Source of the DNA: Opitutaceae bacterium
Lineage (GTDB): Bacteria > Verrucomicrobiota > Verrucomicrobiia > Opitutales > Opitutaceae
NCBI GenBank assembly: GCA_023269585.1
Contig: JAHFTC010000004.1
Location: 27,100 to 91,099, forward strand
Direction: 5' to 3'
DNA length: 64,000 nucleotides
The notes under the pieces were generated by a model. That model saw nothing but the letters and a program-made list of their open reading frames with translations, was not told where the DNA came from and searched no databases. This document shows, piece by piece, positions 30,437 to 41,058 of the stretch (the stretch's first letter is position 1; each line of letters begins with the position of its first letter). Both the position numbers and the translations under genes were made by a program.

Positions 30437-32887
30437 ATGAACCCCACTCCTTTTCGGCGGATTTTGGTGACGATGGCCTTCTCCTTCCTGGCGGCAATCG
30501 ATGTCGCCGCGCAGATCGAGATACGAGCGAAACACGAAGGCGAATGGCTGCCGGTCGTCGGCTGCGACAGCGAGGAGGCCTTCGTGATGAAGGACGGCAA
30601 GCGAAAGCGGGTCTGGCGCGGCGAGATCCAGGTTCAGCCGGCCGCCGCGTTCGCGGCGGGAACGGCGTCGATCGAGAACGTGCGGATCGACCTGGACCCG
30701 ATGCGCGAAGCGACGGCGAAGGAGCGGTCGAAGCCGGGGGCAATTGCCTTCCGCTACGAGGCGGACGTCTCAAGCAAAGGGCCGCTCGACGGATGCTATG
30801 CGGTGCTGGTTTTTGTCGCGAACGGATCGGTGGGCACTCACATGGTTCCGCTCGGCGATCTGGGGCCGGGCAAGAAGCGCGCGGTGAAGGTCGAACTCAC
30901 CACGCAGGTCGACCGGGTGGCTCGCCTGCACGTGTTTTCCCGCTCCGGGGAGCTGCGTTCGAACCAAGTGACGGAAGCTTATGTGGCGCGCGAGTATTGG
31001 GACGAGTTGACCAAGACGTCGCGAGGTGTTCCGGCGCTGGAACTCTGCAAATGGGAGGAACGATACCCGATGGCGCTTTCGAACGACGGGCGAAAACTGG
31101 CGGTGGTTCGCGAGCGGGACACCCACTTCGCCATCGTGGTGTACGATCTGGTCGCGATGAAGATCCTCGCCGAGGTCCCGGCGGACAAGGAATACGAGAG
31201 CGCGAAGTACCCCACTTGGGTCTCAGATCGCGAAGTCGCATTTGTGCTTGGGGGATGGAAACTCATGTTGCTCGACTACGAGAAACGTGAGGTCAAGCAG
31301 CTGCGCGAAAACGTCTGGCGCATCCTTTTCGGCCGGGTGGACAAACCCAGTGTTGTGGTCACCCACGGTCTGGTGATGGGCCGGAGTGCCGTTTCGCAGT
31401 ACGACGTGGTGGAGCGAAAGGTTGTAGAGAAGGACCCGCTGTCGAACGGTCTCACGACTTTCGACCGGCTTGGGCGTGGGCGGCTCCGGGAGGAATACGA
31501 CGATGAAATGCGGAAGCATTATTGTCGGTTACCGGGGAGCGATCGGTGGGTTCCGATCGATTCGACCGTCAAACAGGCCGGGCTGAGGTTCTCCCGGAGT
31601 GGCGCGGACTTTCTCGATGAGGTGGCGGCTGTCATCGGTCCGGGACCGGATGACGAGTCGATCTACATCGCAGACCGGAGTGCCTCGGACACCTTCCAGT
31701 TGGCGGTCTACAATCCGGTCAAAGGGGTGATCACCCAGACGATAGCGAAACATCCGAAATATGATCTGTGGACGGACGACGAGGAGAGGAGTCTGCTCCG
31801 AGATCCGGCGACGAATGCCCCGGTCGGCGTGGTCTACCAGGGCGACCGCCCGCGCGTGGTTTGGTGGGATCCGCAATGTGCCGCCGCGCAGCGGGTGCTG
31901 GAGGGCGCTTTTGCCGGCCAGACGGTGACCCCGATCACCTGGGTGGCGGACCGCTCGACGTTTATCTTTCTCGTCGGGAGCGATCAGGACCCGGGCTCGT
32001 ATTTCTTGTATCGCGCGGCCGAAGCCAAACTGATCCCGATGTTCAAGATCGCACCGGCGTTGGCGGGGCGGACGCTGGCGCAGACGAAACCGTTGGAGTT
32101 CATGGCCCGCGATGGTGCGCCGATCCACGGTTATCTCACCCTGCCGGCGGGCGGATCGACGGGACCGGCTCCGTTGATCGTCTGGGTGCATGGTGGCCCG
32201 TTCGCTCGTGATACCTGGGGTTTTGATGCGACCAACCAGTTTCTTGCGACGCGAGGCTACGCAGTGTTGCAGGTCAATTATCGTGGCTCGTCCGGCTACG
32301 GTGCGGCCTACACGAAGGCGGGATTGCGATCCCGTTTGGATACCGTGGTGCTGGATGACATTGCCGACGGAGTGCGCCACTTGATCCAGGCCGGGACAGT
32401 CGACCCGCAGCGGGTCGCGATCGGCGGAGGGAGTTTCGGCGGGTGGGCGACCTATATGAGCTTGATCAAGTATCCCGAGCTGTATCGGGCGGGCGTGGCC
32501 GTTGCGGCGGTGTCCAATTTCCGGAGGATGCAGCAGTACAATCGGAACCGGAGCTGGGGCGACTACTACGCCTACGAGGTGTGGAAAACCGTGCTGGGTC
32601 GGTCGGATTTCGCTGCGAACGAGAAGTTCATCGATCCCTTGCTTCGCGCCGCTGAGATCAGACAACCCGTCTACATCATGCATGGCGAAGGTGACAGCGT
32701 GGTGCCGGCCACGCAGGCGCGGGAGATGTTGAAGGCGTTGCAGAAGACCAACGCGAACATCGATTCGATGAGCTTCCCCAACGCGGGGCATTCCTACTGG
32801 TCGGTCCGCGATCGGGTAAAGATGCTCAACGAGATGGAAGGATTCTTCCGCAAGCACCTTGCGCCACCAGCTGCGGTCGAACCGTGA
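30437..32887 (+). CDS. S9 family prolyl-oligopeptidase-like peptidase
   Basis: Signal peptide; APLIVWVHGGPFARDTWGF, AIGGGSFGGWATYMSL (GxSxG), GEGDSVVPATQA, AGHSYWS. Confidence 0.9.
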   Translation: MNPTPFRRILVTMAFSFLAAIDVAAQIEIRAKHEGEWLPVVGCDSEEAFVMKDGKRKRVWRGEIQVQPAAAFAAGTASIENVRIDLDPMREATAKERSKPGAIAFRYEADVSSKGPLDGCYAVLVFVANGSVGTHMVPLGDLGPGKKRAVKVELTTQVDRVARLHVFSRSGELRSNQVTEAYVAREYWDELTKTSRGVPALELCKWEERYPMALSNDGRKLAVVRERDTHFAIVVYDLVAMKILAEVPADKEYESAKYPTWVSDREVAFVLGGWKLMLLDYEKREVKQLRENVWRILFGRVDKPSVVVTHGLVMGRSAVSQYDVVERKVVEKDPLSNGLTTFDRLGRGRLREEYDDEMRKHYCRLPGSDRWVPIDSTVKQAGLRFSRSGADFLDEVAAVIGPGPDDESIYIADRSASDTFQLAVYNPVKGVITQTIAKHPKYDLWTDDEERSLLRDPATNAPVGVVYQGDRPRVVWWDPQCAAAQRVLEGAFAGQTVTPITWVADRSTFIFLVGSDQDPGSYFLYRAAEAKLIPMFKIAPALAGRTLAQTKPLEFMARDGAPIHGYLTLPAGGSTGPAPLIVWVHGGPFARDTWGFDATNQFLATRGYAVLQVNYRGSSGYGAAYTKAGLRSRLDTVVLDDIADGVRHLIQAGTVDPQRVAIGGGSFGGWATYMSLIKYPELYRAGVAVAAVSNFRRMQQYNRNRSWGDYYAYEVWKTVLGRSDFAANEKFIDPLLRAAEIRQPVYIMHGEGDSVVPATQAREMLKALQKTNANIDSMSFPNAGHSYWSVRDRVKMLNEMEGFFRKHLAPPAAVEP

Positions 32888-32947
32888 AGGATGAAGCGCT
32901 ATGCTTGAGCCGGCCTTGGGATCCGACGACCGCAGTGCGCGAAGGGA

Positions 32948-35326
32948 TCAACTCCCGAGCAGGCGGTGGACGACGGACAGCAGCTCGCTGGCGGCGTAGG
33001 GCTTGTTGATCAGCGTGAGCCCGGGATCCGGCGCGGTGCCAGGCGGCAACATCTCGGCGGTGTAGCCGCTGCAGAAGACCACCGGCATGTCCGGGTGGTG
33101 GGCCTTGATGAAGTCGTGGACTTCCCGGCCGCTGTGCTGGGGCATGAGCACGTCGAGGACGGCGAGGCGAATTTCGGCATGGCGCCGGCCGAGGAGGTCG
33201 ATGGCTTCGGCGCCGTCGGAGGCGGGAAGCACTTCGAACCCGCTGCGGCGGAGGATGCGCAGCCCGATCTCGCGGACGTGGGGATCATCCTCGGCGAGCA
33301 GGATGATGCCGTGGCCGCGGGGAAACTCTTCGATGGTCGCGATGGTGGCGGGTTCGAGCTCGGTCTGGACCAGCGGGAGCATCACGCGGAACACGCTGCC
33401 GCTGCCCACCTCGCTGTAGACCCGGATCGCGCCGCCGTGCTGGCGGACGATGCCGTACACGACGGACAGGCCGAGGCCGGTGCCCTTGCCGGGCGTCTTG
33501 GTGGTGAAGAACGGCTCGAACAGCCGTTCGCGGATCTCGGGCGGCATGCCGCTGCCGTTGTCCGTAACCTTGATCACCAGGTAGGTGCCGGGTTTCAGGT
33601 CGGAGCTATGTTCGCAGTCGGCCGCGCTGAAGGTGGTCTGGCTGAGGGCGATCTCGATGCGGCCGCGGTCCGTCATGGCGTCGCGGGCGTTGAGGCAGAG
33701 GTTGAGGAGGACCTGCTCGAGCTGGCCCTTGTCGGCGAGCGTGACCACCTGTTCAGGCAGTGGCTCGACCCGGAGCTCGATATGTTCGCCGAGAACACGG
33801 CGCAGCATCTTGGCCATCCCGTCGACGAGCGTGTTCGGATCGAGGGGTTCCGGATTCAGCGCCTGCTTGCGGCTGAAGACCAGGAGCTGGCGGGTGAGTT
33901 GGGCGGCTCGCTGGGAGGCATCCAGGATCGTCTGGATGTCCTCACGATCCCCGGCGGCCAGGGTCGGGGACTCTTGGACGAAGCCGGCGTGCCCACGGAT
34001 TACCTGGAGGATGTTGTTGAAGTCATGGGCGACCCCGCCGGCCAGACGGCCGATCGCTTCCATCTTCTGGGCCGAGCGCAGCTGCTCCTCGGCGCGTCGC
34101 AGCGCGCTTTCGGCGCGCCGCCGGCGGAGGATGTTGACGAGCAGCGCGGCGATGATGCCGCAAAGGAGCAGGAAAACGGCGCAGGCGATGAGCAGCGGGG
34201 TCCGGTGAATCTGGTAAAAACGCGTCGGCGCGTTGATCACCAGTGTGCCCGGAGGCGCCCGGTCGAGCGGGATGTCCAACCGACGGAGATGGCGGTAGTC
34301 GACCTCGAGACGTTCGGGCGAATAGCGGACCACCGGAATCGCGTCGGCGCGTTCACCGGCCAGGACGCGGAGGGCGAGCTCGCCGACCTTCGCACCGTGG
34401 GCATCGGCCACGACGAGTCCACCGCCGAGGCCGTCCCACTCGTCGACGCTCCAATCGTGGGCTCCGGGCGGACGGGAGGTGATGAAAATGGGGACGCGGG
34501 TGCGGGTGGCGAGTTCGGTGCTGAAGGCGGCGCTGTTGTAGTTGTCCGTGCCGGCGGCGTCGCGGGTGACGTCGAGGATGAGGCCGACGGTGCCGGCGGG
34601 CAGGGTCGAAACCCGGTCGATCAACTGGGCGTTGGTCCAGTCCTCGTAAAAGCCGAAAGAATACCGATCGGCATAGCGCGGGAGGACGGCCTCGAGGGCG
34701 CGGCGCTTCTCGAGGCTGCTCTCCGTCTGGTTGCCGATCACAAGAATGCGGGTGGTGTCCGGCGTGAGCGCGCGGATGAGTTCGAAGGTGCCGCTGAAGT
34801 CGGTTTCCTCCGAGACGCCGGTGATGTTGCGCTGGCCGGCGATCATCTCCGGGGTGAAACGGTTGACGCCGCCGAAGACGAGTGGCACCTCGGCCCCCAG
34901 CACCGCGCGGTGGCGCAGGGCGAAGTCGAACGCCGCGTTGTCGAGGGTGATGACAAGCCGGGGTGGACGGACGCGGATCTTCGCCACGAGGTCCTCGAGC
35001 AGGGCGCGTTCCCGGGCGGGATCGGGAAAGCGCTTGGCGTCGAGGTACTGGATGACCGGTTCGATGTCGGGATAGCGGGGCATCATCGCCCGAAGCAGGC
35101 CGGCGGTCTCATCGTCGCTCCAATCGTAGCCCGGGCCGTAGGAGTTGATGATCAGGATCTCCTCGGTCGCGGTGGGTGGCGGCTGTGCGACAAGTTTTGG
35201 GAGCGGCAGCCAGCCCAGCAGGAGAGCGAGGCCGCAGCAGAGGCGGAACGAGGCTCTCAAACCCGGGACGCTTGTCGACCGATGCGGGGGGGCATCCGGA
35301 TCCGGCCTGGTGGGGTAACACGCCAT
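32948..35326 (-). CDS. hybrid sensor histidine kinase with periplasmic ABC-substrate-binding-like sensor domain and C-terminal receiver
   Basis: N-terminal [25 protein letters not shown] sensor, [17 protein letters not shown]-box, [14 protein letters not shown]-box, [16 protein letters not shown]...[13 protein letters not shown] receiver. Confidence 0.9.
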   Translation of the reverse strand: MACYPTRPDPDAPPHRSTSVPGLRASFRLCCGLALLLGWLPLPKLVAQPPPTATEEILIINSYGPGYDWSDDETAGLLRAMMPRYPDIEPVIQYLDAKRFPDPARERALLEDLVAKIRVRPPRLVITLDNAAFDFALRHRAVLGAEVPLVFGGVNRFTPEMIAGQRNITGVSEETDFSGTFELIRALTPDTTRILVIGNQTESSLEKRRALEAVLPRYADRYSFGFYEDWTNAQLIDRVSTLPAGTVGLILDVTRDAAGTDNYNSAAFSTELATRTRVPIFITSRPPGAHDWSVDEWDGLGGGLVVADAHGAKVGELALRVLAGERADAIPVVRYSPERLEVDYRHLRRLDIPLDRAPPGTLVINAPTRFYQIHRTPLLIACAVFLLLCGIIAALLVNILRRRRAESALRRAEEQLRSAQKMEAIGRLAGGVAHDFNNILQVIRGHAGFVQESPTLAAGDREDIQTILDASQRAAQLTRQLLVFSRKQALNPEPLDPNTLVDGMAKMLRRVLGEHIELRVEPLPEQVVTLADKGQLEQVLLNLCLNARDAMTDRGRIEIALSQTTFSAADCEHSSDLKPGTYLVIKVTDNGSGMPPEIRERLFEPFFTTKTPGKGTGLGLSVVYGIVRQHGGAIRVYSEVGSGSVFRVMLPLVQTELEPATIATIEEFPRGHGIILLAEDDPHVREIGLRILRRSGFEVLPASDGAEAIDLLGRRHAEIRLAVLDVLMPQHSGREVHDFIKAHHPDMPVVFCSGYTAEMLPPGTAPDPGLTLINKPYAASELLSVVHRLLGS

Positions 35327-35535
35327 GACTAGTTGGGGACGGTGTTTAGCTGGTGACGAAAGGCAACGTACCGATACGAGAAAACGGACGGGAATCTGCC
35401 CGCCGTTTGCCTTTGCTGGGGCGCCGCCTGGATCGCCGATGCCGCGGGGCGGGAACCCGGTCGCCGCGTCGCCGGGCCGGCCGTCACGGGGAATAGATGA
35501 CTCAACGCCGCGGTGCTCCGAGGGGCGCAGATCGG

Positions 35536-37494
35536 TTACGGCTGAGGGGCGGGCGGCGTGGGAGCGGCCGGCGGGCTGGCGGGGCCATTCTCCGGCTGCG
35601 GCGGCGGCGGTCCGGGATCGCGTGCGCCGAAGGTGAGGGCGAACACGGAGTCGAGGAAGGGCTGAGTGGCGTGGAAGAGCGTGTTGAACTCGGCCGAGCC
35701 GACGAGGAGCGAGGTGGCGCCGTCCCGCTCGCCGAGCAGCAGCGTCGATACCGAAGGTTGTTCGCCCTCGCCGGCGCCGCTGAGGGCGATGGAGACCTCG
35801 AGCTGGTACGCCCACGGCTTGGGCTGGCCGTCGATCTCGGGGGTGGCCGCGAAACCGTCGCGGACGAAGTTCCGGGCGCGGAGGCTGCGGAGCTCGCCGA
35901 GGAGCTGCTTCACGGCCGTCTGCACGGTGGCCGGCTCGTCCGTGAGGGCTGTATCCCAAGTCTGGTTGGCGGCGAGGGTGCGGGTGAAGACGGTGGAAGT
36001 GTCGGCGAGGCGGCGGAGGGTGAGGCCGGTGATGCTCGCGCCCGGTGGGAGTTCCCGCAGGGTGCGCAGACGGAAGTGACGGGCGGCGATGGGCAGCTCG
36101 TCGAGGACCGAGGCGCGCACGCGGTAGACAAACTGATTGTCGGCCAGGCGCGCGTAGGTGAGCGGACTGGGGGATGCCGGCTCGGTGATCCCGAGCTGCA
36201 GGCTCACGGTGGTGGCGGACGCGGGCGGTTCGGCGGCCACGGTGAGGGTGACCTCGCGTTCAGGCCGGTTGAACCCCCATTTCTCGAGGTCGGCCGGGAA
36301 GGGCGCGTCGCTGTGGAAGGCGACCGCGCGGAGCTGGCCTAGTTGCTCCACCAACCGGGCGACCACCGCGGGATCGGCCGGCTGGGGCGGCGTGGACTCG
36401 GTGCCTTGGCGGGCGAGCACCTGCCAGGCCCCGGTTTCGAGCCGTTGGAGCGAGACCTCGGGTTGGCCGGGGGCGGTGAGGGTGATGGCGGTGAGGCGGT
36501 CCGGTTCGAAGTCGAGCAGGCGGCGGTCGCGCATCTCGCTCTGCGCGTTGCGTAGCGAGTCGATCAGCACATCGGGCACATTGACGGTGAAGACGCCGGC
36601 CCGGTCCTCAAGTTTCGCGTACAACTCGATCTCGGCCCGGCTCACCCCGGGCTTGGCCTCGGCGGGCACCGGCGCGCCGAGCAGCAGGATGGCGCGGCGC
36701 TGGTTGCCTTCGACGGTCAGCCGCAGGGAGGGGTTGTCGAGTCCGGTGACGCGCGGGTCGGCCGCGTCGCGGAACGAGGCGACGCGCAGCTCGCGGATGC
36801 GGCCGAGCGCGAGCTCGACGGCGTTCTTGTCGGCGCGGGTCTGAATGGGCGACTCGAGCATCCAGCGCGGGCCGGTGCGGGCGAGGCGGACGCGGAGGTT
36901 GCCGGGCGCGGGCAGCTGGACGGCGAGGGAGCGGGCCTCGAAGACGGGGATGTCGACGAGAGCGGTGTCGCGGAGTTCGTCGGGTCCGAGGCCGAGGGCG
37001 TCGACGAGGCTGCGGCCGACGACATGGACGCGCACGCCATCGGGATCGAGGACGTAGAGGCGGTTCTGGACGCGGGTGGCGGCGCCGATCTTGAGTTCGA
37101 ACTCCTGGGTGCCGACCCCGAGCCGGAGCACGACGGCGGCGGGATCGAGGCCGTAGTCGGCGAGCTTCTGGCCGGTATCGGCGAGTTTATCGACGGCGAA
37201 GCTGGTTTCGTTCTCGAGCAGGAGCAGTTCGTTGAGCAGGCGGTCCACGGCGTTGCGGTCGGCGGGCCAGTCGTAGGGGGCGCCGAGGAACCAGGTGTCG
37301 CCGCGCTTCTCCAGCTTGAGGGCGGTCGGTGTATCGGAACGGCGGATCTCCAGGCGGTCGAGCGCGGCGATCTGGCGGGGCAGGACCTTGCGGCTGTGCT
37401 CGACGGGCTTGTCGGGCCAGATGACGAACTGGAAGATGACGTAGAAGAGCGCGACGTTCAGGAAGAGGAGAACGAGGGTGACCTTGGTGCGCAT
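35536..37494 (-). CDS. DUF4340 domain-containing protein
   Basis: MRTKVTLVLLFLNVALFYVIFQF TM start, repeated beta domain (DRLEIRRSD...LEKRGDTWFLGAPYDWPADRNAVDRLLNELLLLE); next to a gldG-like gene. Confidence 0.8.
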   Translation of the reverse strand: MRTKVTLVLLFLNVALFYVIFQFVIWPDKPVEHSRKVLPRQIAALDRLEIRRSDTPTALKLEKRGDTWFLGAPYDWPADRNAVDRLLNELLLLENETSFAVDKLADTGQKLADYGLDPAAVVLRLGVGTQEFELKIGAATRVQNRLYVLDPDGVRVHVVGRSLVDALGLGPDELRDTALVDIPVFEARSLAVQLPAPGNLRVRLARTGPRWMLESPIQTRADKNAVELALGRIRELRVASFRDAADPRVTGLDNPSLRLTVEGNQRRAILLLGAPVPAEAKPGVSRAEIELYAKLEDRAGVFTVNVPDVLIDSLRNAQSEMRDRRLLDFEPDRLTAITLTAPGQPEVSLQRLETGAWQVLARQGTESTPPQPADPAVVARLVEQLGQLRAVAFHSDAPFPADLEKWGFNRPEREVTLTVAAEPPASATTVSLQLGITEPASPSPLTYARLADNQFVYRVRASVLDELPIAARHFRLRTLRELPPGASITGLTLRRLADTSTVFTRTLAANQTWDTALTDEPATVQTAVKQLLGELRSLRARNFVRDGFAATPEIDGQPKPWAYQLEVSIALSGAGEGEQPSVSTLLLGERDGATSLLVGSAEFNTLFHATQPFLDSVFALTFGARDPGPPPPQPENGPASPPAAPTPPAPQP

Positions 37495-37506
37495 GGCGGG
37501 AATCGA

Positions 37507-37599
37507 AATTGCGGATTGCGGAATGCGGATTGCGGATTGGCCGGACGACTAGCTGCCGGACTTCACTTGAGACTTGAGCCTTGGCACTTGGAACTTGGC
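37507..37599 (+). repeat. paired heptamer arrays, locus C
   Basis: aattgcg gattgcg gaatgcg gattgcg gattgg (37507-37540), then acttgag acttgag ccttggc acttgga acttggc (37565-37599). Confidence 0.93.
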
Positions 37600-37615
37600 C
37601 CCGTCGCGGGGCTGC

Positions 37616-39100
37616 TCAGGAGCGGCGGGACCAGTAGACGAAGAGGCCGAGGAGGGCGACGGCACCGGGGACGACGAGGAGGAGGCCGAGCCGGAGCTTG
37701 GCGAGTTCGGTCTGGCTGAGGGCGAGTTGGAATTTGGCGACGGGCCGCGGCGGGATGTTGAGCTGGGCGTCGCGCTCGGTGGCCCAGTCGATGGCGTTGC
37801 GGACGAGCACGAGGTTGCCGCCGTCGAGCCGGCTGTTGCTGAAGATGTCGGCCATGCCGAAGGTGAGGAGGCGGCCGCCGCGGACGCTGAAGGGCAGGTT
37901 GGCGGCGGTGGCGCGCTCGGAGACGACGACGACGGGCAGCGACGGGGCGTTGGCCGTGCCCTTGAGGTCGGAGCCGAAGTCGTAGGTGGTGGTCGAGGCG
38001 TGGCGCCAGGTGCGCTCACCCCAGGCGTTGGGCGAGGCGCCAACGAGCGATACGATCTTGAGCGTGGCGTCGGGGGCGCGGTTGGGTTCGGGGCGCACGA
38101 CGCGCACCATGCCGGACATGATCGTGATCTGGTTCTCGACGAAGATCTTCGTGAGCGGATGGACGGCGAAGTGGCGGAAGATGATGTCGCCGCTCTCCGA
38201 GCGGTTCTGCTCGTTGGGCTCGACGAGGAGGACGTCCTCGGCGCGGACACCCCAGTCGAGCAACAGCTGGTCGAGGCCGAGGTTGGGGTTGTTGGAGGGC
38301 TCGAGCGCGAGGAGGATCCGGCCCGCCTGCGCCGCGGCAAACTCGCGGAGCCGGTCCTGCTCCTCGGGGAGGAAGGGCGTGCGCGGACCGATCGAGAGCA
38401 GGAGGGCGGTGTCGTCGGGGATGCGGCGGGCCTTGGCGAGGTCGAGGACGTCGATGTCGTAGTTGCGGGCGCGCAGCTCGTCGCGCAGCTGCGAGAGGCC
38501 GCGGTCGGCGGCGACGGAGCCGGGTTCCAGCTCGCCGTGGCCGGTGAGAAAATACAGCTTCTGCTTGGCGGCGGCGGTGACGTCGAGGATGGCGGCGGTG
38601 AAGGCGCGTTCGCCGAGGAAGGCGCGTTTCTGGCCGTCCTCGATCTGGTAGAGGTCGCCGCGCGAGACGTAGCGGCGGCGGTCGCCGGAGACGAAGACGA
38701 CGACGTTGCGGCCGGCGATGCCGAGGGCGGCGGCGCGGCGGGTGTCGCGATACACGTCGAGCTCCTCGCTGGTGATGAGCGGACGGCCGGAGGACCGGCC
38801 GGCGTAGACGTACTCGCGCACGAGGCTGGAGACGTCGCGCCGGGCCTGGGCGTCCTCCTCGTTCTCGGGCTGGGCGTCGTAGGCGACGACGATCTGCACG
38901 GGATCGCGCAGTTGGTCGAGGTAGGAGCGGGTCTCGGCGGAGAGGGAGAAGAAGCGGTTGCGGGTGAGGTCGAAGCGCCACGTGTAGCGCAGCGCGAGGA
39001 AGTTGATCCCGCCGAAGAGGGTCAGGAAGAGGATCGCCTGCAGCACCAGGTTGGCGGTGCGGAGCCGGCGGTTGGCTTGGAAGCTGTCGGGCCAGTGCAT
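37616..39100 (-). CDS. GldG-like ABC-type transport auxiliary protein
   Basis: FGGINFLALRYTWRFDLTRNRFFSLSAETRSYLDQLRDPVQIVVAYD; C-terminal TM. Confidence 0.85.
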   Translation of the reverse strand: MHWPDSFQANRRLRTANLVLQAILFLTLFGGINFLALRYTWRFDLTRNRFFSLSAETRSYLDQLRDPVQIVVAYDAQPENEEDAQARRDVSSLVREYVYAGRSSGRPLITSEELDVYRDTRRAAALGIAGRNVVVFVSGDRRRYVSRGDLYQIEDGQKRAFLGERAFTAAILDVTAAAKQKLYFLTGHGELEPGSVAADRGLSQLRDELRARNYDIDVLDLAKARRIPDDTALLLSIGPRTPFLPEEQDRLREFAAAQAGRILLALEPSNNPNLGLDQLLLDWGVRAEDVLLVEPNEQNRSESGDIIFRHFAVHPLTKIFVENQITIMSGMVRVVRPEPNRAPDATLKIVSLVGASPNAWGERTWRHASTTTYDFGSDLKGTANAPSLPVVVVSERATAANLPFSVRGGRLLTFGMADIFSNSRLDGGNLVLVRNAIDWATERDAQLNIPPRPVAKFQLALSQTELAKLRLGLLLVVPGAVALLGLFVYWSRRS

Positions 39101-39101
39101 A

Positions 39102-39863
39102 TCAGCTGCGCAGGATCTTGGCTTCGACCCCGAGGATGCTGAGGATCAGCGCGAGGGCGGTGCCGGTGAAATAGAAGACGACCTGGCGGGTGTCGACGAC
39201 GCCGCGGGTGAAATCCTCGAGGTGGCGGAAGACATCGACGGCGGCGAGGGTCTCGCGCATGCCGCCGAGGTTGTCCTGTTGGAGCAGGGCGAGGCCGCCG
39301 ATCAGGCGTACGCCGAGCGTGAGGGCGAAGATCACGGCGAACGACACGATGCCGGCCACGGCCTGTGAACGCACCAGGGCGCTGGCGAGCGTGCCGATGG
39401 CGGTGTAGAGCAGGCCGCTGACGGCGATGAACAGGTAGCCGCCGATCAGCGGGCCGGGATCGAGGAGCCGCGAGTCGCGGGCGAAATGGTGGAGGACGAA
39501 GACGAAACCGAGCGTCGAGAGCCACTGGAGGAGGTAGAGCAGGTAGGAGGCGGCGAACTTGGCGAGCACCACCTCGGCGGTGTTGACCGGCGCGGTCAGC
39601 AACGTCTCCAGAGTTCCGGAACGGCGCTCCTCCGCGAGGCTCTTCATCGTGAGCAGCGGCACCATCACCCAGACGGGCAGGAAGAACAGCCCGAAGAACG
39701 CGACGGCGGGCGAGGTGTCCTGCGGCGTGCCGGCGTAGTCCTCAAGGATGCGCATGAAGATGAACCCCATGAACCCGAGGAAGACGACGGCGGCGATGTA
39801 CGTGCTGGCGCTCAGGAAGAGCATCCGCACCTCGTGCCAGAAGAGGGTTAAGAAATGGCGCAT
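39102..39863 (-). CDS. ABC transporter permease (GldF-like)
   Basis: Six-TM protein; MKSLAEERRSGTLETLLTAPVNTAEVVLAKF. Confidence 0.88.
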   Translation of the reverse strand: MRHFLTLFWHEVRMLFLSASTYIAAVVFLGFMGFIFMRILEDYAGTPQDTSPAVAFFGLFFLPVWVMVPLLTMKSLAEERRSGTLETLLTAPVNTAEVVLAKFAASYLLYLLQWLSTLGFVFVLHHFARDSRLLDPGPLIGGYLFIAVSGLLYTAIGTLASALVRSQAVAGIVSFAVIFALTLGVRLIGGLALLQQDNLGGMRETLAAVDVFRHLEDFTRGVVDTRQVVFYFTGTALALILSILGVEAKILRS

Positions 39864-39882
39864 CGGTGACCGGTGACGGAGC

Positions 39883-39917
39883 GGTGGACGGTGGACAGTC
39901 GACGGTGGACGGAGGAG
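39883..39917 (+). repeat. heptamer array, GGTGGAC flavour
   Basis: ggtggac ggtggac agtcgac ggtggac ggaggag between permease and ATPase genes. Confidence 0.88.
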
Positions 39918-39973
39918 GGGGCTTGGGGGACGGCGCGGCGGGAAGGATTCGGGCGGTGGCCGCGGAGTCTGAC

Positions 39974-40981
39974 TCAGGTTTTCTGGCCGGGCTTCTTGTC
40001 CTCGAGGGTCGCATCCCAGGAACGGCGGGTGGCGGCGAGGAACACGTGCTCGAGCGAAGCTTCGGTGCGGGCGCAGGCCCGCAGGCGCAGACCTGGGGTC
40101 GCGGCGAGGGCGTGCACGAGCGGCTCGCCAAGGTCGTCGCTATCGGGACAGGCGACCTCGTAGGTGGTGAAACCTTGGGCGTCGGGGCCGTCGACGGTGT
40201 CGAGCGCGAGGCCCGGGCGCAGCGCGGCGAGCGCGCCGCGGAGCAGTTCGGTTTCGCCGGCCACCTCAACGCGGTAGTTGGCGCGGCCGAGGAATTCGTG
40301 GCGCAGGTCGTCGGGCGAGCCGGAGGCGACCAGGCGGCCCTGGTTGATGATGATCACGCGGTCGCAGGTCGCCTCGATCTCGGGGAGGATGTGGCTGGAG
40401 ATGATCACGCTCATCCGGCCGCGCAGGCCGATGATGAGGTCGCGGATCATGATGATCTGATGGGGGTCGAGGCCGATGGTGGGCTCGTCCATGATCAGCA
40501 GATCGGGCTCGGCGAGCACGGCCTCGGCGATGCCGACGCGTTGGCGCATGCCCTTGGAGAGCTTGCCGATGATGCGGTGGCGGATGCGCTTGAGGTCGCA
40601 GAGTTCGACGACGGTGTCGATGCGGGTGCGGAGACGCTTGCCGGACAATTCCTTCAGGCGGCCGCGGAACGCGAGGTACTCGGAGACGCGCACGTCCTCG
40701 GGCAACGGGTTGTTCTCCGGCATGTAGCCGATATGTCGTTTCACGTCCTCGGGCCGGCTCGCGACCGGCACGCCGCAGACGCTCACGAAGCCCGAGGTGG
40801 CCGGGAGGAACCCGGTGAGGATGCGCATCGTGGTGCTCTTGCCCGCGCCGTTGGGCCCGAGAAAACCGACCACTTCGCCGCGGCGCACGGTGAACGAGAT
40901 GCCGTTGACGGCGGTGACGCCGGCGTAGGCCTTGACCAGTTGCTGGACCTCAATGGTGTTTTCGGGCGCGGGGCCGCTCAT
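39974..40981 (-). CDS. ABC transporter ATP-binding protein (GldA-like)
   Basis: FLGPNGAGKSTTMRILTGFLPA, LSKGMRQRVGIAEAVLAEPDLLIMDEPTIGLDPHQ. Confidence 0.93.
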   Translation of the reverse strand: MSGPAPENTIEVQQLVKAYAGVTAVNGISFTVRRGEVVGFLGPNGAGKSTTMRILTGFLPATSGFVSVCGVPVASRPEDVKRHIGYMPENNPLPEDVRVSEYLAFRGRLKELSGKRLRTRIDTVVELCDLKRIRHRIIGKLSKGMRQRVGIAEAVLAEPDLLIMDEPTIGLDPHQIIMIRDLIIGLRGRMSVIISSHILPEIEATCDRVIIINQGRLVASGSPDDLRHEFLGRANYRVEVAGETELLRGALAALRPGLALDTVDGPDAQGFTTYEVACPDSDDLGEPLVHALAATPGLRLRACARTEASLEHVFLAATRRSWDATLEDKKPGQKT

Positions 40982-41058
40982 CGGAATGTCGGAAGTGTAC
41001 GGGGGCGAAACGCCGCGCGCCAAGGGGTTTCTGGCGGGAATGGCGTGACGCCCTTTCC

